A stretch of DNA of 64,000 nt from Marinigracilibium pacificum (GCF_012926615.1 NZ_JABBNU010000003.1:186001-250000), one strand, 5' to 3'. Counted from the stretch's first letter, positions 54,246-62,201 are shown. Notes: generated by a model from the sequence alone, not told the origin. Program-made: numbers and translations.

Positions 54246-54509
54246 TTAGGCTTGAGAAATCACTTCTTCGCGAGTCAATCCTTCTTCATTTTTACCACAT
54301 AAGCCGCAAAACTCTACTTCATTATACTCATTACCACAATGAATACAACCACGGGCATCTAAACGACCTGAATTCAAGGCAATGAAAACTGCAATAAAAG
54401 GAGTCAATATCAACGCAAATATCAAGGTTTTCAAAAAACCAATTCTTCTATTATTTCCTATAACTGCAACTAATAATGCTAAAGCTATATATACTAAAAT
54501 TCCTGCCAT
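54246..54509 (-). CDS. Small membrane protein with C-terminal zinc ribbon
   Basis: From the ATG at 54509 the protein is 87 residues: two hydrophobic segments (about 3-17 and 24-44), then a Cys-Ile-His-Cys ... Cys-Gly-Leu-Cys ribbon (about residues 57-73) and a short acidic tail. The ATG at 54530 adds seven residues. Zinc ribbons of this size are often regulatory or structural. It is followed (to the left) by no gene on the same strand for 170 bp, so it stands alone. Confidence 0.72.
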   Translation of the reverse strand: MAGILVYIALALLVAVIGNNRRIGFLKTLIFALILTPFIAVFIALNSGRLDARGCIHCGNEYNEVEFCGLCGKNEEGLTREEVISQA

Positions 54510-54624
54510 CTCTCTCTTTATTGTTAACAAATTCGTGGCTACTTACCCTCCGAATCTGGAGATAAAAAAATAAATAAACCACAAATATAGACTACCCCAA
54601 GATAAACTCCATTTTTCAAAAAAA

Positions 54625-54713
54625 AACTAATAACGATCGGTCCAAGCAAATGCTTGAACCAGTATCCAGCCTATATTAAAAAAAGCATAAGATCAATTTT
54701 GCGCTAGTTGGGG
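54625..54713. repeat. D element, full-length copy
   Basis: AACTAATAACGATC, GGT-c-CAAGCA-AA-TGCTTG-a-ACC hairpin, CCAGTATCCAGCC, an A-rich stretch, GATCAATTTTGCGC and TAGTTGGGG. Outer AACTA/TAGTT arms can pair. It is 11 bp from the stop of the MORN-like gene. Confidence 0.85.
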
Positions 54714-54724
54714 CCAGATGAGGG

Positions 54725-55588
54725 TCATTCAATGACCTTAAAACCTATAGTCTCATCAATTTGATCAAATAAAGAGTCCTGAACAAAATAATGTGCATTC
54801 AAAATTACATGATGGTGCCCCTTTTCCAATAAAGTGTGTTTTATTTTAACAATTCCATTCCGTGTTTCAGTAAAATCATTATCATAAATTATTTCACCAG
54901 ATGAATTTTCAATTTTTGTATTTAATTTAAAACTCTTGTCAGGTGGATTTGGAATATATAAACTTAGATTAAGCTCTTCGCCAACCTCATAACTTAGATT
55001 CTTTTTACCAAAATTGAATAGCATTATTTTCTCTCCATTTTCATTGACAATATTTCCATTAATGTCATAATTGACTGAGAAAACTAATTCTCCGTTAGGG
55101 ATATAAAAGCCATAATCCTTTACCGAACCATTTTCATAGTATGAAATACATTCCCCTATAAAATTATCTTCCAAATAAAGAAAAGTCCCTTTAGGATTCC
55201 CGTTTTCATAATAAGAATTATATAGACTGTCTAATTTCCCATTACGATACTTGCCCTTCTCCCTTAAATTTCCATTCTCATAATAAGTTTCAAAACCACC
55301 ATCTTTATTACCCTTATTAAATTCATGAATACCTTTTAGATTTCCATTTCTATAAAAATCCTTAACAAATCCATGTTTGACTTTAGTTTCACTAGAATCT
55401 AAATAGGATATTATAGCTGCAGTATCACCATTCTCAAATAATCTTGCTTCTAGCTTTATGGTATCCTCTTTATAGAGCAATAAATCATTTTGCCTATTAT
55501 CAATTGTTTTAAAACAACCAGATAATACAACTAATAATAATGTTAAGCTCAAAATAATTTTATATTGAATCTTTATTTTCTCCTTCAT
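54725..55588 (-). CDS. YwqK/MORN-repeat lipoprotein
   Basis: The 287-residue protein has a lipoprotein signal (Val-Val-Leu-Ser-Gly-Cys). Several MORN-like units with Tyr-x-Asn-Gly-(Asn/Lys) follow (about residues 75-180): Phe-Tyr-Arg-Asn-Gly-Asn-Leu-Lys-Gly, Tyr-Tyr-Glu-Asn-Gly-Asn-Leu-Arg-Glu and others. The last 100 residues form a beta domain (Val-Gly-Glu-Glu-Leu-Asn-Leu-Ser-Leu). Database names call such proteins YwqK antitoxins, but no toxin lies beside this one. A surface-exposed structural role is as likely. D elements lie on both sides of it. Confidence 0.83.
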   Translation of the reverse strand: MKEKIKIQYKIILSLTLLLVVLSGCFKTIDNRQNDLLLYKEDTIKLEARLFENGDTAAIISYLDSSETKVKHGFVKDFYRNGNLKGIHEFNKGNKDGGFETYYENGNLREKGKYRNGKLDSLYNSYYENGNPKGTFLYLEDNFIGECISYYENGSVKDYGFYIPNGELVFSVNYDINGNIVNENGEKIMLFNFGKKNLSYEVGEELNLSLYIPNPPDKSFKLNTKIENSSGEIIYDNDFTETRNGIVKIKHTLLEKGHHHVILNAHYFVQDSLFDQIDETIGFKVIE

Positions 55589-55751
55589 AAAATAGTTTCT
55601 GTTAGCTCAAATTTCGATTTAGATATACGCAGTGTGTTCCGAAGGACAACTTCGATATTATTTATAACCTAAAAATGCAAAAAAGTCCCATTTTGATCGA
55701 TATCCCAATATTAATAAAAATGCTTATTCAAATGCCCGGGATACAATACCT

Positions 55752-55882
55752 TCTTTTCATTAAAAGCCTAAAGCTAAAACCCATTCAAAAAAAGAACTAA
55801 TAAAGATCGGTCCAAGCAAATGCTTGAACCAGTATCCAGCCAATATTAAAAAAGCACAAGATCAATCTTGCGCTAGTTGGGC
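55752..55882. repeat. D element, full-length copy with left extension
   Basis: The core (55795-55882) matches the 54625 copy closely and ends TAGTTGGGC. To its left a CTTTTCATTAAAAG palindrome and a CTAAAGCTAAA string are shared with the 56395 copy. It is 31 bp from the stop of the next gene to the right. Confidence 0.85.
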
Positions 55883-55913
55883 TTAACTCCAAAAAGTGAG
55901 GACTCATTAAATA

Positions 55914-56369
55914 TTACATAAAAATTCTTATTCTACCATCCAATTCTATTAATGCACTTTCTTGAGGATCCAGAAATTCAATTTCATCTCCGACATGAAT
56001 TCTTCCACAATATTTAACTTGTTCTTTCCGCTTGATAAAATCATATTCTTCCGCTTGATAAAGTATTATCTTATTATCCAGATCTATTACCGTAAGAGTG
56101 GTTATATCTTGAAATATTAGAATACTTTTACCTTCAAATTTATCTATGAAAATATTAATTTCCCTACAGCCTCCAGTGTTCATAGGAAAATGAAATGTAT
56201 CATTACCAATTTTCACTTTTCTTTCTCCTTCAGCTAAAAATGGATGAGTCCAGCAATTATAAAACTCAAATTTAAGTCCCTCTTTTATTGTTATTTCTTT
56301 TGATGACCAATCCTTACAAGAAACAAGCAATAAAACCACCACAGCAAATAATATGGATTTATGTTTCAT
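55914..56369 (-). CDS. Lipoprotein of unknown function
   Basis: The 151-residue protein has a clear lipoprotein signal (Leu-Leu-Val-Ser-Cys at about residue 18) and an all-beta looking body with Phe-Tyr-Asn-Cys-Trp-Thr-His, Gly-Gly-Cys-Arg-Glu-Ile and a late Tyr-Cys-Gly-Arg-Ile-His-Val-Gly. Three cysteines could form a disulfide. I recognise no family. It stands between two D elements. Confidence 0.7.
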   Translation of the reverse strand: MKHKSILFAVVVLLLVSCKDWSSKEITIKEGLKFEFYNCWTHPFLAEGERKVKIGNDTFHFPMNTGGCREINIFIDKFEGKSILIFQDITTLTVIDLDNKIILYQAEEYDFIKRKEQVKYCGRIHVGDEIEFLDPQESALIELDGRIRIFM

Positions 56370-56394
56370 ATTGTTTTAAAAGATAAAATTCCAA

Positions 56395-56536
56395 CTTTTC
56401 ATTAAAAGTATGAAGTTACACTAAAGCTAAACTTTAGACAGCTAGAGAATGAAAATCAATTATCCTGAAAATCATTAAATCTTGAAAATCCTGATTCTGA
56501 CAAAAAAGTACAAGATCAATCTTTCGCTAGTTGGGT
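56395..56536. repeat. D element, partial copy
   Basis: Shares the CTTTTCATTAAAAG and CTAAAGCTAAA strings with the 55752 copy and the right end CAAGATCAATCTTTCGCTAG plus TTGGGT. The middle is different: near-tandem AATCTTGA/AATCCTGA units and GATTCTGACAA. It ends 2 bp before the stop of the 363-residue protein gene. Confidence 0.72.
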
Positions 56537-56538
56537 AG

Positions 56539-57630
56539 CTATTTTCTTAGAATTTCAAACAATTCTAATTCTTTAATTGATAATTGTGTTTTCCCTTGTC
56601 TAGCTTTTCCTTTTATTCTAACCGCCCACTCATGTTTATGAGCTTCTATTGCTTCAATATATTCTTCACTATCTAAAATTACTTTAATAGTTTCCTGCGT
56701 ATTTGCTATTTCTGCCACAATTAAAACTTCATTATTCGATGAATGAAGTGGTGATGTAGAAGATAACCTTTTTATAAAACCAGTCGCTTCTAATGAGACT
56801 AATTCTAATAATAGATTTTTAATTTCTCTTAGATATCGATTAAAGTAAGGAATTCGGCTTTGCACCTTAGTTGTTTGTACCTTCCTAAATTGTTTGACAG
56901 AAGAAAGCTGTAATTCAATATTATTAATTTGGGGTTTACTATATAAATCTTTAATCGAATGAAATAATTCATAGTTAAGAAATTCTGATATATCTTGAAT
57001 GTAATTTTCATTTATTTCTATTTGGGTTTTAGTATTAAAAATCTCATCTTCAATAAATTCAAAAACATCAAACAACTTCGTATTTATACCATTTGCATCT
57101 AAAACAGATACTGTAGAATATATTTCACCATTTGGAATAGATAATTTTGTAACATAACTCCCTTTTTCTGTTTGTAATGCTCTACAGCGATTAAGATAAC
57201 TATCAACTTCAAACTTTGCAGCTCCAAAAATTGGTTGTTTTGTTATCTCAAATGTTACAGCTTGTGATAATACTTTCTTAAAACCCTCTAATGATTCTAA
57301 ATGCTTTTGGAAAGGAATAGTTCCATCCAATGTTTCTGCATCAAAAATTCTATATTTTAAAATTGAGTCATCTTTTGAGAATAAAATGCTTAAATCATCT
57401 GATTTTGTATCAAAGAAAAGTATGCTAGATAACTCTTTTATGAGATTATTTATATAGTAATCGAAACCGCTTTTTCCTTTGGAATATTTCGGAATTTCAA
57501 TTTCAAAATCAACTGGCAAGTTTAATAGTTCAGGTGGAGAAAAATAATTAAACAGGCTTCCTTCTCTAATAAATTCCCAGCCTCTAGAACTAAGGAACTC
57601 TATAATTAATTGTTCTTTATACCTACTCAT
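56539..57630 (-). CDS. Unknown protein paired with DUF4365, candidate defence or stress module
   Basis: The 363-residue protein has no signal or membrane helix and no motif I recognise. It begins with a helix-rich stretch (Glu-Gln-Leu-Ile-Ile-Glu-Phe-Leu-Ser-Ser-Arg-Gly-Trp-Glu-Phe) and has a beta-rich centre and a C-terminal part with Val-Ile-Leu-Asp-Ser-Glu and a Lys/Arg-rich end. Its start shares 1 nt with the DUF4365 stop (TAATG), so the two are translated together. It may be a partner or immunity subunit of the nuclease-like protein. I cannot name its family. Confidence 0.75.
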   Translation of the reverse strand: MSRYKEQLIIEFLSSRGWEFIREGSLFNYFSPPELLNLPVDFEIEIPKYSKGKSGFDYYINNLIKELSSILFFDTKSDDLSILFSKDDSILKYRIFDAETLDGTIPFQKHLESLEGFKKVLSQAVTFEITKQPIFGAAKFEVDSYLNRCRALQTEKGSYVTKLSIPNGEIYSTVSVLDANGINTKLFDVFEFIEDEIFNTKTQIEINENYIQDISEFLNYELFHSIKDLYSKPQINNIELQLSSVKQFRKVQTTKVQSRIPYFNRYLREIKNLLLELVSLEATGFIKRLSSTSPLHSSNNEVLIVAEIANTQETIKVILDSEEYIEAIEAHKHEWAVRIKGKARQGKTQLSIKELELFEILRK

Positions 57631-58154
57631 TAGTCTAGTGCTGCAAATTGATTATTATAAAAATCTAATCCTATTCTATTAACTTTAGGAATGTCAATTG
57701 TAACTGTGTTTTCATTTGTTGAATGAATCTGACCAGTAGGTATTTGATACCAAAATGCACATTTACGAATTAGCAATTCTTTCGGCGTTAAATGAATCCA
57801 CTCGTCTTTATTTTCTGGCATCACAAAAACAGCTAAAATAAGAGGAATAAATGCCCCTTTTTCATTTGCTCTATCTATTAAATCATTATAATTCTTTACT
57901 TCAAGTTTATACTTAATATTATCTCTTGAAGGGTCATTAAGATAATTTACATACCTTTCTGAAACAGCTTTAACTTGTATATCTATCGCTTTTCCTGTCG
58001 TTAAATAGCGCCTTCTGTTTTGACACAACTTGGCTTTTCTTATAGACAGGTCTGTACCATAATCTCTATGAATTGAATTAAAGAACCCGCTTCTATTGGC
58101 AATTACTTCTAAGTAACCTTTAGAAAGCTCTTCCATTATATCTGTTTCAGTCAT
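57630..58154 (-). CDS. DUF4365 (PD-(D/E)xK nuclease-like) protein
   Basis: The 174-residue protein has the DUF4365 plan: an N-terminal helix (Lys-Gly-Tyr-Leu-Glu-Val-Ile-Ala-Asn), Asp in Asp-Tyr-Gly-Thr-Asp-Leu-Ser-Ile (about residue 30-35), Ile-Asp-Ile-Gln-Val-Lys-Ala (about 57-63), the Q-x-K end of the PD-(D/E)xK core, then Tyr-Lys-Leu-Glu-Val-Lys-Asn-Tyr-Asn. These match the restriction-endonuclease-like fold, with Asp and Lys in place. DUF4365 domains recur in defence proteins fused to other parts. Here it stands alone as the first gene of a two-gene operon. Confidence 0.8.
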   Translation of the reverse strand: MTETDIMEELSKGYLEVIANRSGFFNSIHRDYGTDLSIRKAKLCQNRRRYLTTGKAIDIQVKAVSERYVNYLNDPSRDNIKYKLEVKNYNDLIDRANEKGAFIPLILAVFVMPENKDEWIHLTPKELLIRKCAFWYQIPTGQIHSTNENTVTIDIPKVNRIGLDFYNNQFAALD

Positions 58155-58529
58155 ATATTTTTCTCTTATAGGATTATGGTTTCAATTACCATCAACGAAG
58201 GATAAACACAACTCTATTGCTCTTATAACTTATATATGATGATGTTTTGGCTATTAATAAATCCATTAAAACTCTATGAAAATCTGATTTTAGCTCTAAA
58301 TTCAAATATTCCTGTTTTTATATACTTAATTAAATGCTGAAAGTAACCTTTCAATTCCAAAAATCCAAAACTAAATCCACAACCAACTGGTAATCATTCG
58401 CAAAAAGTAAAGTATTATTCCCTACTATTATTTTTATTATAATTGACCTGTCCTCTTTATACTTTCCACTCCCCTTTTATCGTTGTTTTATTAAATTATT
58501 ATCATCAACTTTACCATTTTTAAGTCAAC
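58155..58529. other. Gene-free stretch between divergent genes
   Basis: AT-rich, with a C/T-rich patch around 58448-58485. It should hold promoters for the DUF4365 operon (left) and for the small ORF/protease unit (right). No hairpin or clear promoter pair. Confidence 0.4.
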
Positions 58530-58691
58530 ATGAAGCCAGCTTTTTATTCATCCAATTTAATCATTCCTTTTATCGTAATATTCTTGTTTAAATACGACTC
58601 AAAATATTATTTCAATCAATCTATTTTAGATGATAACTCACTTGTTAAAACTATTAATATCAACGCATCATTTTTAATCTCGAAAAATTGA
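58530..58691 (+). CDS. Candidate small ORF (53 residues) overlapping the protease start
   Basis: It starts at the ATG at 58530 and ends at TGA at 58689-58691, overlapping the TTG start of the next gene in a TTGA arrangement. The peptide has a hydrophobic stretch near the N-terminus (Leu-Ile-Ile-Pro-Phe-Ile-Val-Ile-Phe-Leu-Phe) and a polar Asn/Ser-rich tail. The support is the overlap and the lack of any in-frame ATG for the protease gene; no similarity is known. It could be a leader for translational coupling, or chance. Confidence 0.35.
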   Translation: MKPAFYSSNLIIPFIVIFLFKYDSKYYFNQSILDDNSLVKTININASFLISKN

Positions 58692-59356
58692 AAAGTAAAC
58701 TGAATTATAAACTTGTTATCCTGATTGTTGTTTTGCTCTTAACTTCATTTGGAGTATTCAAATCTCTCAAATCAAGAACTATTGCTATTCAACCCTATGG
58801 CAATTTCCCTGACCATTTAAGTAAGGAGGTTTCATCTGTTATTTCACACCAACTAAATATCCCCACTGTGATTTTACCTGCCAAACCCGTTCCTCCTACA
58901 TCGTTTATTAACATTAAAGGACCAAGATATCGTGCTGATAGTATTCTGAATATTCAGCTTGGAAGTATTCCTGATTCCATAGATTTCATTTTAGGTGTAA
59001 CAAACAGGGATATTTCATTTACCAAACGTGATACTCATGGAAATATCAAAAAACCTGAATCAAAATATAAGGACTGGGGCATATTCGGGTTGGCACACCG
59101 TCCCGGAAGATCTGCAATTGTCTCTGACTACCGTACAAAAACAATTAGCCAGTCAAAATCTTTAGAGAGACTAAAAAAAATAAGTATCCACGAGGTTGGC
59201 CATAATCTTGGACTGAAACATTGTAAATCTGGTCTGGTATGTGTCATGCAGGATGCAGCCGAATCAATAAAAACGATAGATAATGTTAGCCTAGATCTAT
59301 GCAGTTCGTGTCAAAATAAGCTGAAAATCATGGAAATGTTTAATTTCAGCTTTTAA
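58688..59356 (+). CDS. Archaemetzincin-like zinc metalloprotease with N-terminal membrane anchor
   Basis: The 222-residue protein has the archaemetzincin signature: His-Glu-Val-Gly-His-Asn-Leu-Gly-Leu-Lys-His-Cys near residues 168-179, then Cys-Val-Met and, after 17 residues, Cys-Ser-Ser-Cys. The gap between the first two cysteines is five residues where the usual motif has four. HExxHxxGxxH binds the catalytic zinc and the four cysteines a structural zinc. An N-terminal hydrophobic segment (about residues 8-26) makes it exported or anchored, unlike most soluble archaemetzincins. The start is TTG; no in-frame ATG lies between it and the upstream stop. Confidence 0.82.
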   Translation: MKSKLNYKLVILIVVLLLTSFGVFKSLKSRTIAIQPYGNFPDHLSKEVSSVISHQLNIPTVILPAKPVPPTSFINIKGPRYRADSILNIQLGSIPDSIDFILGVTNRDISFTKRDTHGNIKKPESKYKDWGIFGLAHRPGRSAIVSDYRTKTISQSKSLERLKKISIHEVGHNLGLKHCKSGLVCVMQDAAESIKTIDNVSLDLCSSCQNKLKIMEMFNFSF

Positions 59357-59449
59357 AGCCTCCATCAACACTGATAATCAATGCTTTATCATATTTGAAA
59401 ATCAAAATAATTATTCATATTTTGATCTGACTACACCACTCTTTCAAAA

Positions 59450-60184
59450 ATGGATAACTCAAATAAACAAAATGAATCCACCGTCATCTCCACTAATAAA
59501 CGGTTCTATCAAAATTCGTTTATCTTTCTCTCTTTTGCTTTAGTCGCTGTGATAATCGGCTTTTCACGATCTGTACTTTCGCAGTTCTCTTCCTTTACTT
59601 TTGTGTACCACCTCCACGGTGCCAGTACCACGACATGGATGGTCCTGCTCATCATCCAGCCGCTACTATACAAACTCAACAACCTTAAACTGCACCGGAT
59701 CATCGGATGGTCAACACTTGTACTGGTACCGATCATCCTTATCGCCGGACTCATCATGATGAAGAATATGATCATCGGACAGGCGAATTATCCACCCAAT
59801 ACGGTCTATAAGCTGGCTTTTATCGATATCACCACGCTGGTCGCCTTTCTATCCTTTTACTACCTGGCGCTGATCAACCGTAAAAACATCAAGCTCCATG
59901 CCCGATACATGGTCTGCACCATCTTTGCACCACTAATTCCCGCTCTCACACGGGTGTTTTTTGTGTTCAATCTGGCTGATGGATTCAACCCTGCCCTCAC
60001 CTATTCGTACCTGATCATAGAAGTGACAATTTTGATCCTGATCTTTTCTGAAAGGAAGGCCAAAGAGATAAAAGTGACTTACATGCCGGCACTGATATTC
60101 ATGGTTGCCCAGCACCTTTTAATGTATAGTTCCAACGACTGGGGATGGTGGCAAAGTATCATGTACTGGTATGCCGGGGCATAA
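59450..60184 (+). CDS. Multi-pass membrane protein, DUF2306-like
   Basis: The 244-residue protein has seven or so hydrophobic segments from about residue 25 to 240. It has histidines at helix ends (Tyr-His-Leu-His-Gly-Ala, Leu-His-Arg-Ile-Ile-Gly-Trp, Leu-His-Ala-Arg-Tyr-Met) such as haem-binding or DUF2306-type proteins have. The helix order and His-Arg-Ile-Ile-Gly pattern fit DUF2306, but I am not certain. From here the base composition becomes clearly richer in G+C. It ends in a terminator shared with the DsrE gene. Confidence 0.72.
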   Translation: MDNSNKQNESTVISTNKRFYQNSFIFLSFALVAVIIGFSRSVLSQFSSFTFVYHLHGASTTTWMVLLIIQPLLYKLNNLKLHRIIGWSTLVLVPIILIAGLIMMKNMIIGQANYPPNTVYKLAFIDITTLVAFLSFYYLALINRKNIKLHARYMVCTIFAPLIPALTRVFFVFNLADGFNPALTYSYLIIEVTILILIFSERKAKEIKVTYMPALIFMVAQHLLMYSSNDWGWWQSIMYWYAGA

Positions 60185-60188
60185 AAAA

Positions 60189-60209
60189 ACCGGTAAATGC
60201 TTTACCGGT
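60189..60209. terminator. Perfect 9-bp terminator hairpin between convergent genes
   Basis: ACCGGTAAA, loop TGC, TTTACCGGT. A run of seven A precedes it, giving a T tract for the minus-strand DsrE transcript; it serves both genes. Confidence 0.85.
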
Positions 60210-60230
60210 CTTCAACAAATCAAAATCAAA

Positions 60231-60602
60231 TTAAAAACTTAATATTGCAGCGCCTTCTTTTACTGAATCGTGGATAAACCCTGATCCAATGATGATCACG
60301 TCATCGAGCAGGTCTGATGCCTCATAGCCGCGAACTTTAGCACACGGAGGACAAACCACGATCTTGCTGCCATTGGCAATGACATTTTTGATCATATCGA
60401 TCATTAGCGGATCCAGCGGATTCAGATGAACCTTATCTGCGGCTCCTTTTCTTACCCAGTCAACGCCTGAACTGACAAGAAAGACAGATACATCGAGTCC
60501 GGAGTTTATTCCCCCGTTGGCAATACTCCATGCTACTGAAGAACGCTCGTCATCTAATCCCTGACTTATTACTACTACTAGTTTTCCTGGTGTGGTTTCC
60601 AT
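60231..60602 (-). CDS. DsrE/DsrF family protein
   Basis: The 123-residue protein has the DsrE fold pattern: Leu-Val-Val-Val-Ile-Ser-Gln-Gly, Gly-Leu-Asp-Val-Ser-Val-Phe-Leu-Val-Ser, and Ile-Val-Val-Cys-Pro-Pro-Cys-Ala-Lys-Val-Arg-Gly. The two cysteines (about residues 83 and 86) sit where sulfur-carrying members of the family have theirs. DsrE-like proteins carry sulfane sulfur or regulate such traffic. It lies 25 nt after the cysteine-dioxygenase-like gene, so the two form an operon and a role in thiol/sulfur handling is likely. Confidence 0.83.
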   Translation of the reverse strand: METTPGKLVVVISQGLDDERSSVAWSIANGGINSGLDVSVFLVSSGVDWVRKGAADKVHLNPLDPLMIDMIKNVIANGSKIVVCPPCAKVRGYEASDLLDDVIIIGSGFIHDSVKEGAAILSF

Positions 60603-60627
60603 GATTATAATTATTTGTGGTTATCTA

Positions 60628-61239
60628 TTAATATTTAGTGTATGCGTGAATGGAGATGGCATGTTCGCGAAATGGATTTCCAACGGCATGCATAGCTATA
60701 CTGTCATCGATATAAGCAATGGCGCCTGATCGATAGGTACTACGGGCCAGTAACTCAGGAGAATCGTCTGAAGTATATCGCAATTCCTCAAGGCTTCCAT
60801 AAATTACTTTGAATACACAGCCGCCTTTAGGGTGTCCGTGGATTGAACTGATCTTACCGGGTGCCCAGTGAATCAACACGACTTTCATCAGCTCGTTTTC
60901 GATCAGCACATGTGAGTCTTCTTCGTTACTGATCATATTATTGATGCTTCTGACATCGAGGTAATTCAATGTTTTCAATGTAGGCACAAATCGCAATGCG
61001 GAATGGGTATCCTGACCAAGATCCAGTGAATTAAACAGTTCAGTACAGAAGTCTGAAAGTTCAGGTATCAGGCCCAACGCCATTTTCACACGGGCATCAG
61101 GAGTCATTTCGAAGTTTACATCAGACTGGGTATCAGTATCAAACTGGTTACGGTGTCTGTTTATACGATCATAATTTACATTTATAGATTTGAAGTGATA
61201 TTTATGATCAGCAGATTGGTGGTTGGCTTGTGTTTTCAT
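60628..61239 (-). CDS. Cysteine dioxygenase-like cupin
   Basis: The 203-residue protein has the thiol-dioxygenase cupin: His134-Gly-His136-Pro-Lys-Gly-Gly-Cys141 and His184 in Met-His-Ala-Val-Gly-Asn, giving the three-His iron site. Cys141 is at the place of the crosslinking cysteine of cysteine dioxygenase, and Tyr200/203 are near the end. Such enzymes oxidise cysteine or related thiols to sulfinates. About 40 residues of leader before the fold are polar. It is co-oriented with the DsrE gene; the AraC gene lies upstream on the same strand. Confidence 0.83.
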   Translation of the reverse strand: MKTQANHQSADHKYHFKSINVNYDRINRHRNQFDTDTQSDVNFEMTPDARVKMALGLIPELSDFCTELFNSLDLGQDTHSALRFVPTLKTLNYLDVRSINNMISNEEDSHVLIENELMKVVLIHWAPGKISSIHGHPKGGCVFKVIYGSLEELRYTSDDSPELLARSTYRSGAIAYIDDSIAMHAVGNPFREHAISIHAYTKY

Positions 61240-61337
61240 GATTGTTCCTTTTTCGTATTACAAAGGAGCAAACATTTACACTTTTAAACTTTGCTGAAAA
61301 GTTCGAAGAGTTGTCTTAAAAGTTCAATCTTTAAAAA

Positions 61338-62201
61338 TCAGGCCTCAACCAGTGATTTTTTATATTCTGAAGGCGAATATCCGGTCATATTTTTGAAGGT
61401 TCTGCTGAAATGGGAAAGGTCTTCAAAGCCGGATTCAAAGGCTATCTGTGTGACATTCATCGTTGAGCCGGCAATCATATTAGCAGCATGCTTCAATCTT
61501 CTTTGGAGTATCCACTTACCGGGAGACTCATTAAATATCTTACTAAACTCCCGCTTGAAAGTAGAAAGGCTACAGTGACAGAGTTCGGCATAATCTTCCA
61601 GCTTGAGGTTAAAACAGAAGTTCTTTTCCATAATCTCTTTTATGGATGGACGGTCCTGATTGGCCAGGCAGTTGAAATAGGTGGTCAATTGCGAATCGGT
61701 ATCCATCAGGTTGATCAGCAGCTCTTTCAGTTTCAAAACCATAATATGATCCGGAGGACGGTTTTCTCCCCTGAAATAGGTCAGCATCGAATGAAAGTAT
61801 CCATCAAGGTAATCTGAGGATGGCACTTGCTTTCCGGTAAAGTCAACGGCTTCGTCCAGACAATTGAGCTGCATATTAGTCCGCGCTTCTTTATAGGTTT
61901 CGCAGATCAGGTCATCAGAAAGGAAGAACCCCAGCATACAATATTCATCATCAAAATATTGATTAATCACCTCGGCACCTTTTTTCAGATAAAGGGCTTC
62001 ACCCTGGTTGATCGTCCATTCTCCATCAAGAGTCTTATATGTTTTCTTGCCGCTAAGCACATAAACTACAACATCATTTTTAGAAAAGATACCAATCTGG
62101 TCAGCATCAATCGGGCAGGTATATTCCAGGCAAACAGTGTCTTTATATTGAAACCTGTTGAAGTTGAGGTTATCTCTGACTATCTGATAGAAATTAAGCA
62201 T
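61338..62201 (-). CDS. AraC family transcriptional regulator
   Basis: The 287-residue protein has an N-terminal cupin-like sensor (about residues 10-170) and a C-terminal double HTH (about 190-285): Ala-Glu-Leu-Cys-His-Cys-Ser-Leu-Ser-Thr-Phe-Lys-Arg-Glu-Phe in HTH 1 and Ile-Ala-Phe-Glu-Ser-Gly-Phe-Glu-Asp-Leu-Ser-His-Phe-Ser-Arg in HTH 2. It ends Tyr-Ser-Pro-Ser-Glu-Tyr-Lys-Lys. It lies just upstream of the cysteine-dioxygenase/DsrE pair on the same strand, and faces the bacillithiol-transferase-like gene, so either could be a target. Confidence 0.9.
   Translation of the reverse strand: MLNFYQIVRDNLNFNRFQYKDTVCLEYTCPIDADQIGIFSKNDVVVYVLSGKKTYKTLDGEWTINQGEALYLKKGAEVINQYFDDEYCMLGFFLSDDLICETYKEARTNMQLNCLDEAVDFTGKQVPSSDYLDGYFHSMLTYFRGENRPPDHIMVLKLKELLINLMDTDSQLTTYFNCLANQDRPSIKEIMEKNFCFNLKLEDYAELCHCSLSTFKREFSKIFNESPGKWILQRRLKHAANMIAGSTMNVTQIAFESGFEDLSHFSRTFKNMTGYSPSEYKKSLVEA

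Noticed and set aside
54725..55588. Toxin-antitoxin pair
   Set aside because: The YwqK name suggests an antitoxin, but it is a lipoprotein and no toxin gene is adjacent.
54625..56536. Firm call of an integron cassette array
   Set aside because: Only one end of the D element fits the attC core, and no integrase gene is in the window; kept as a hypothesis.
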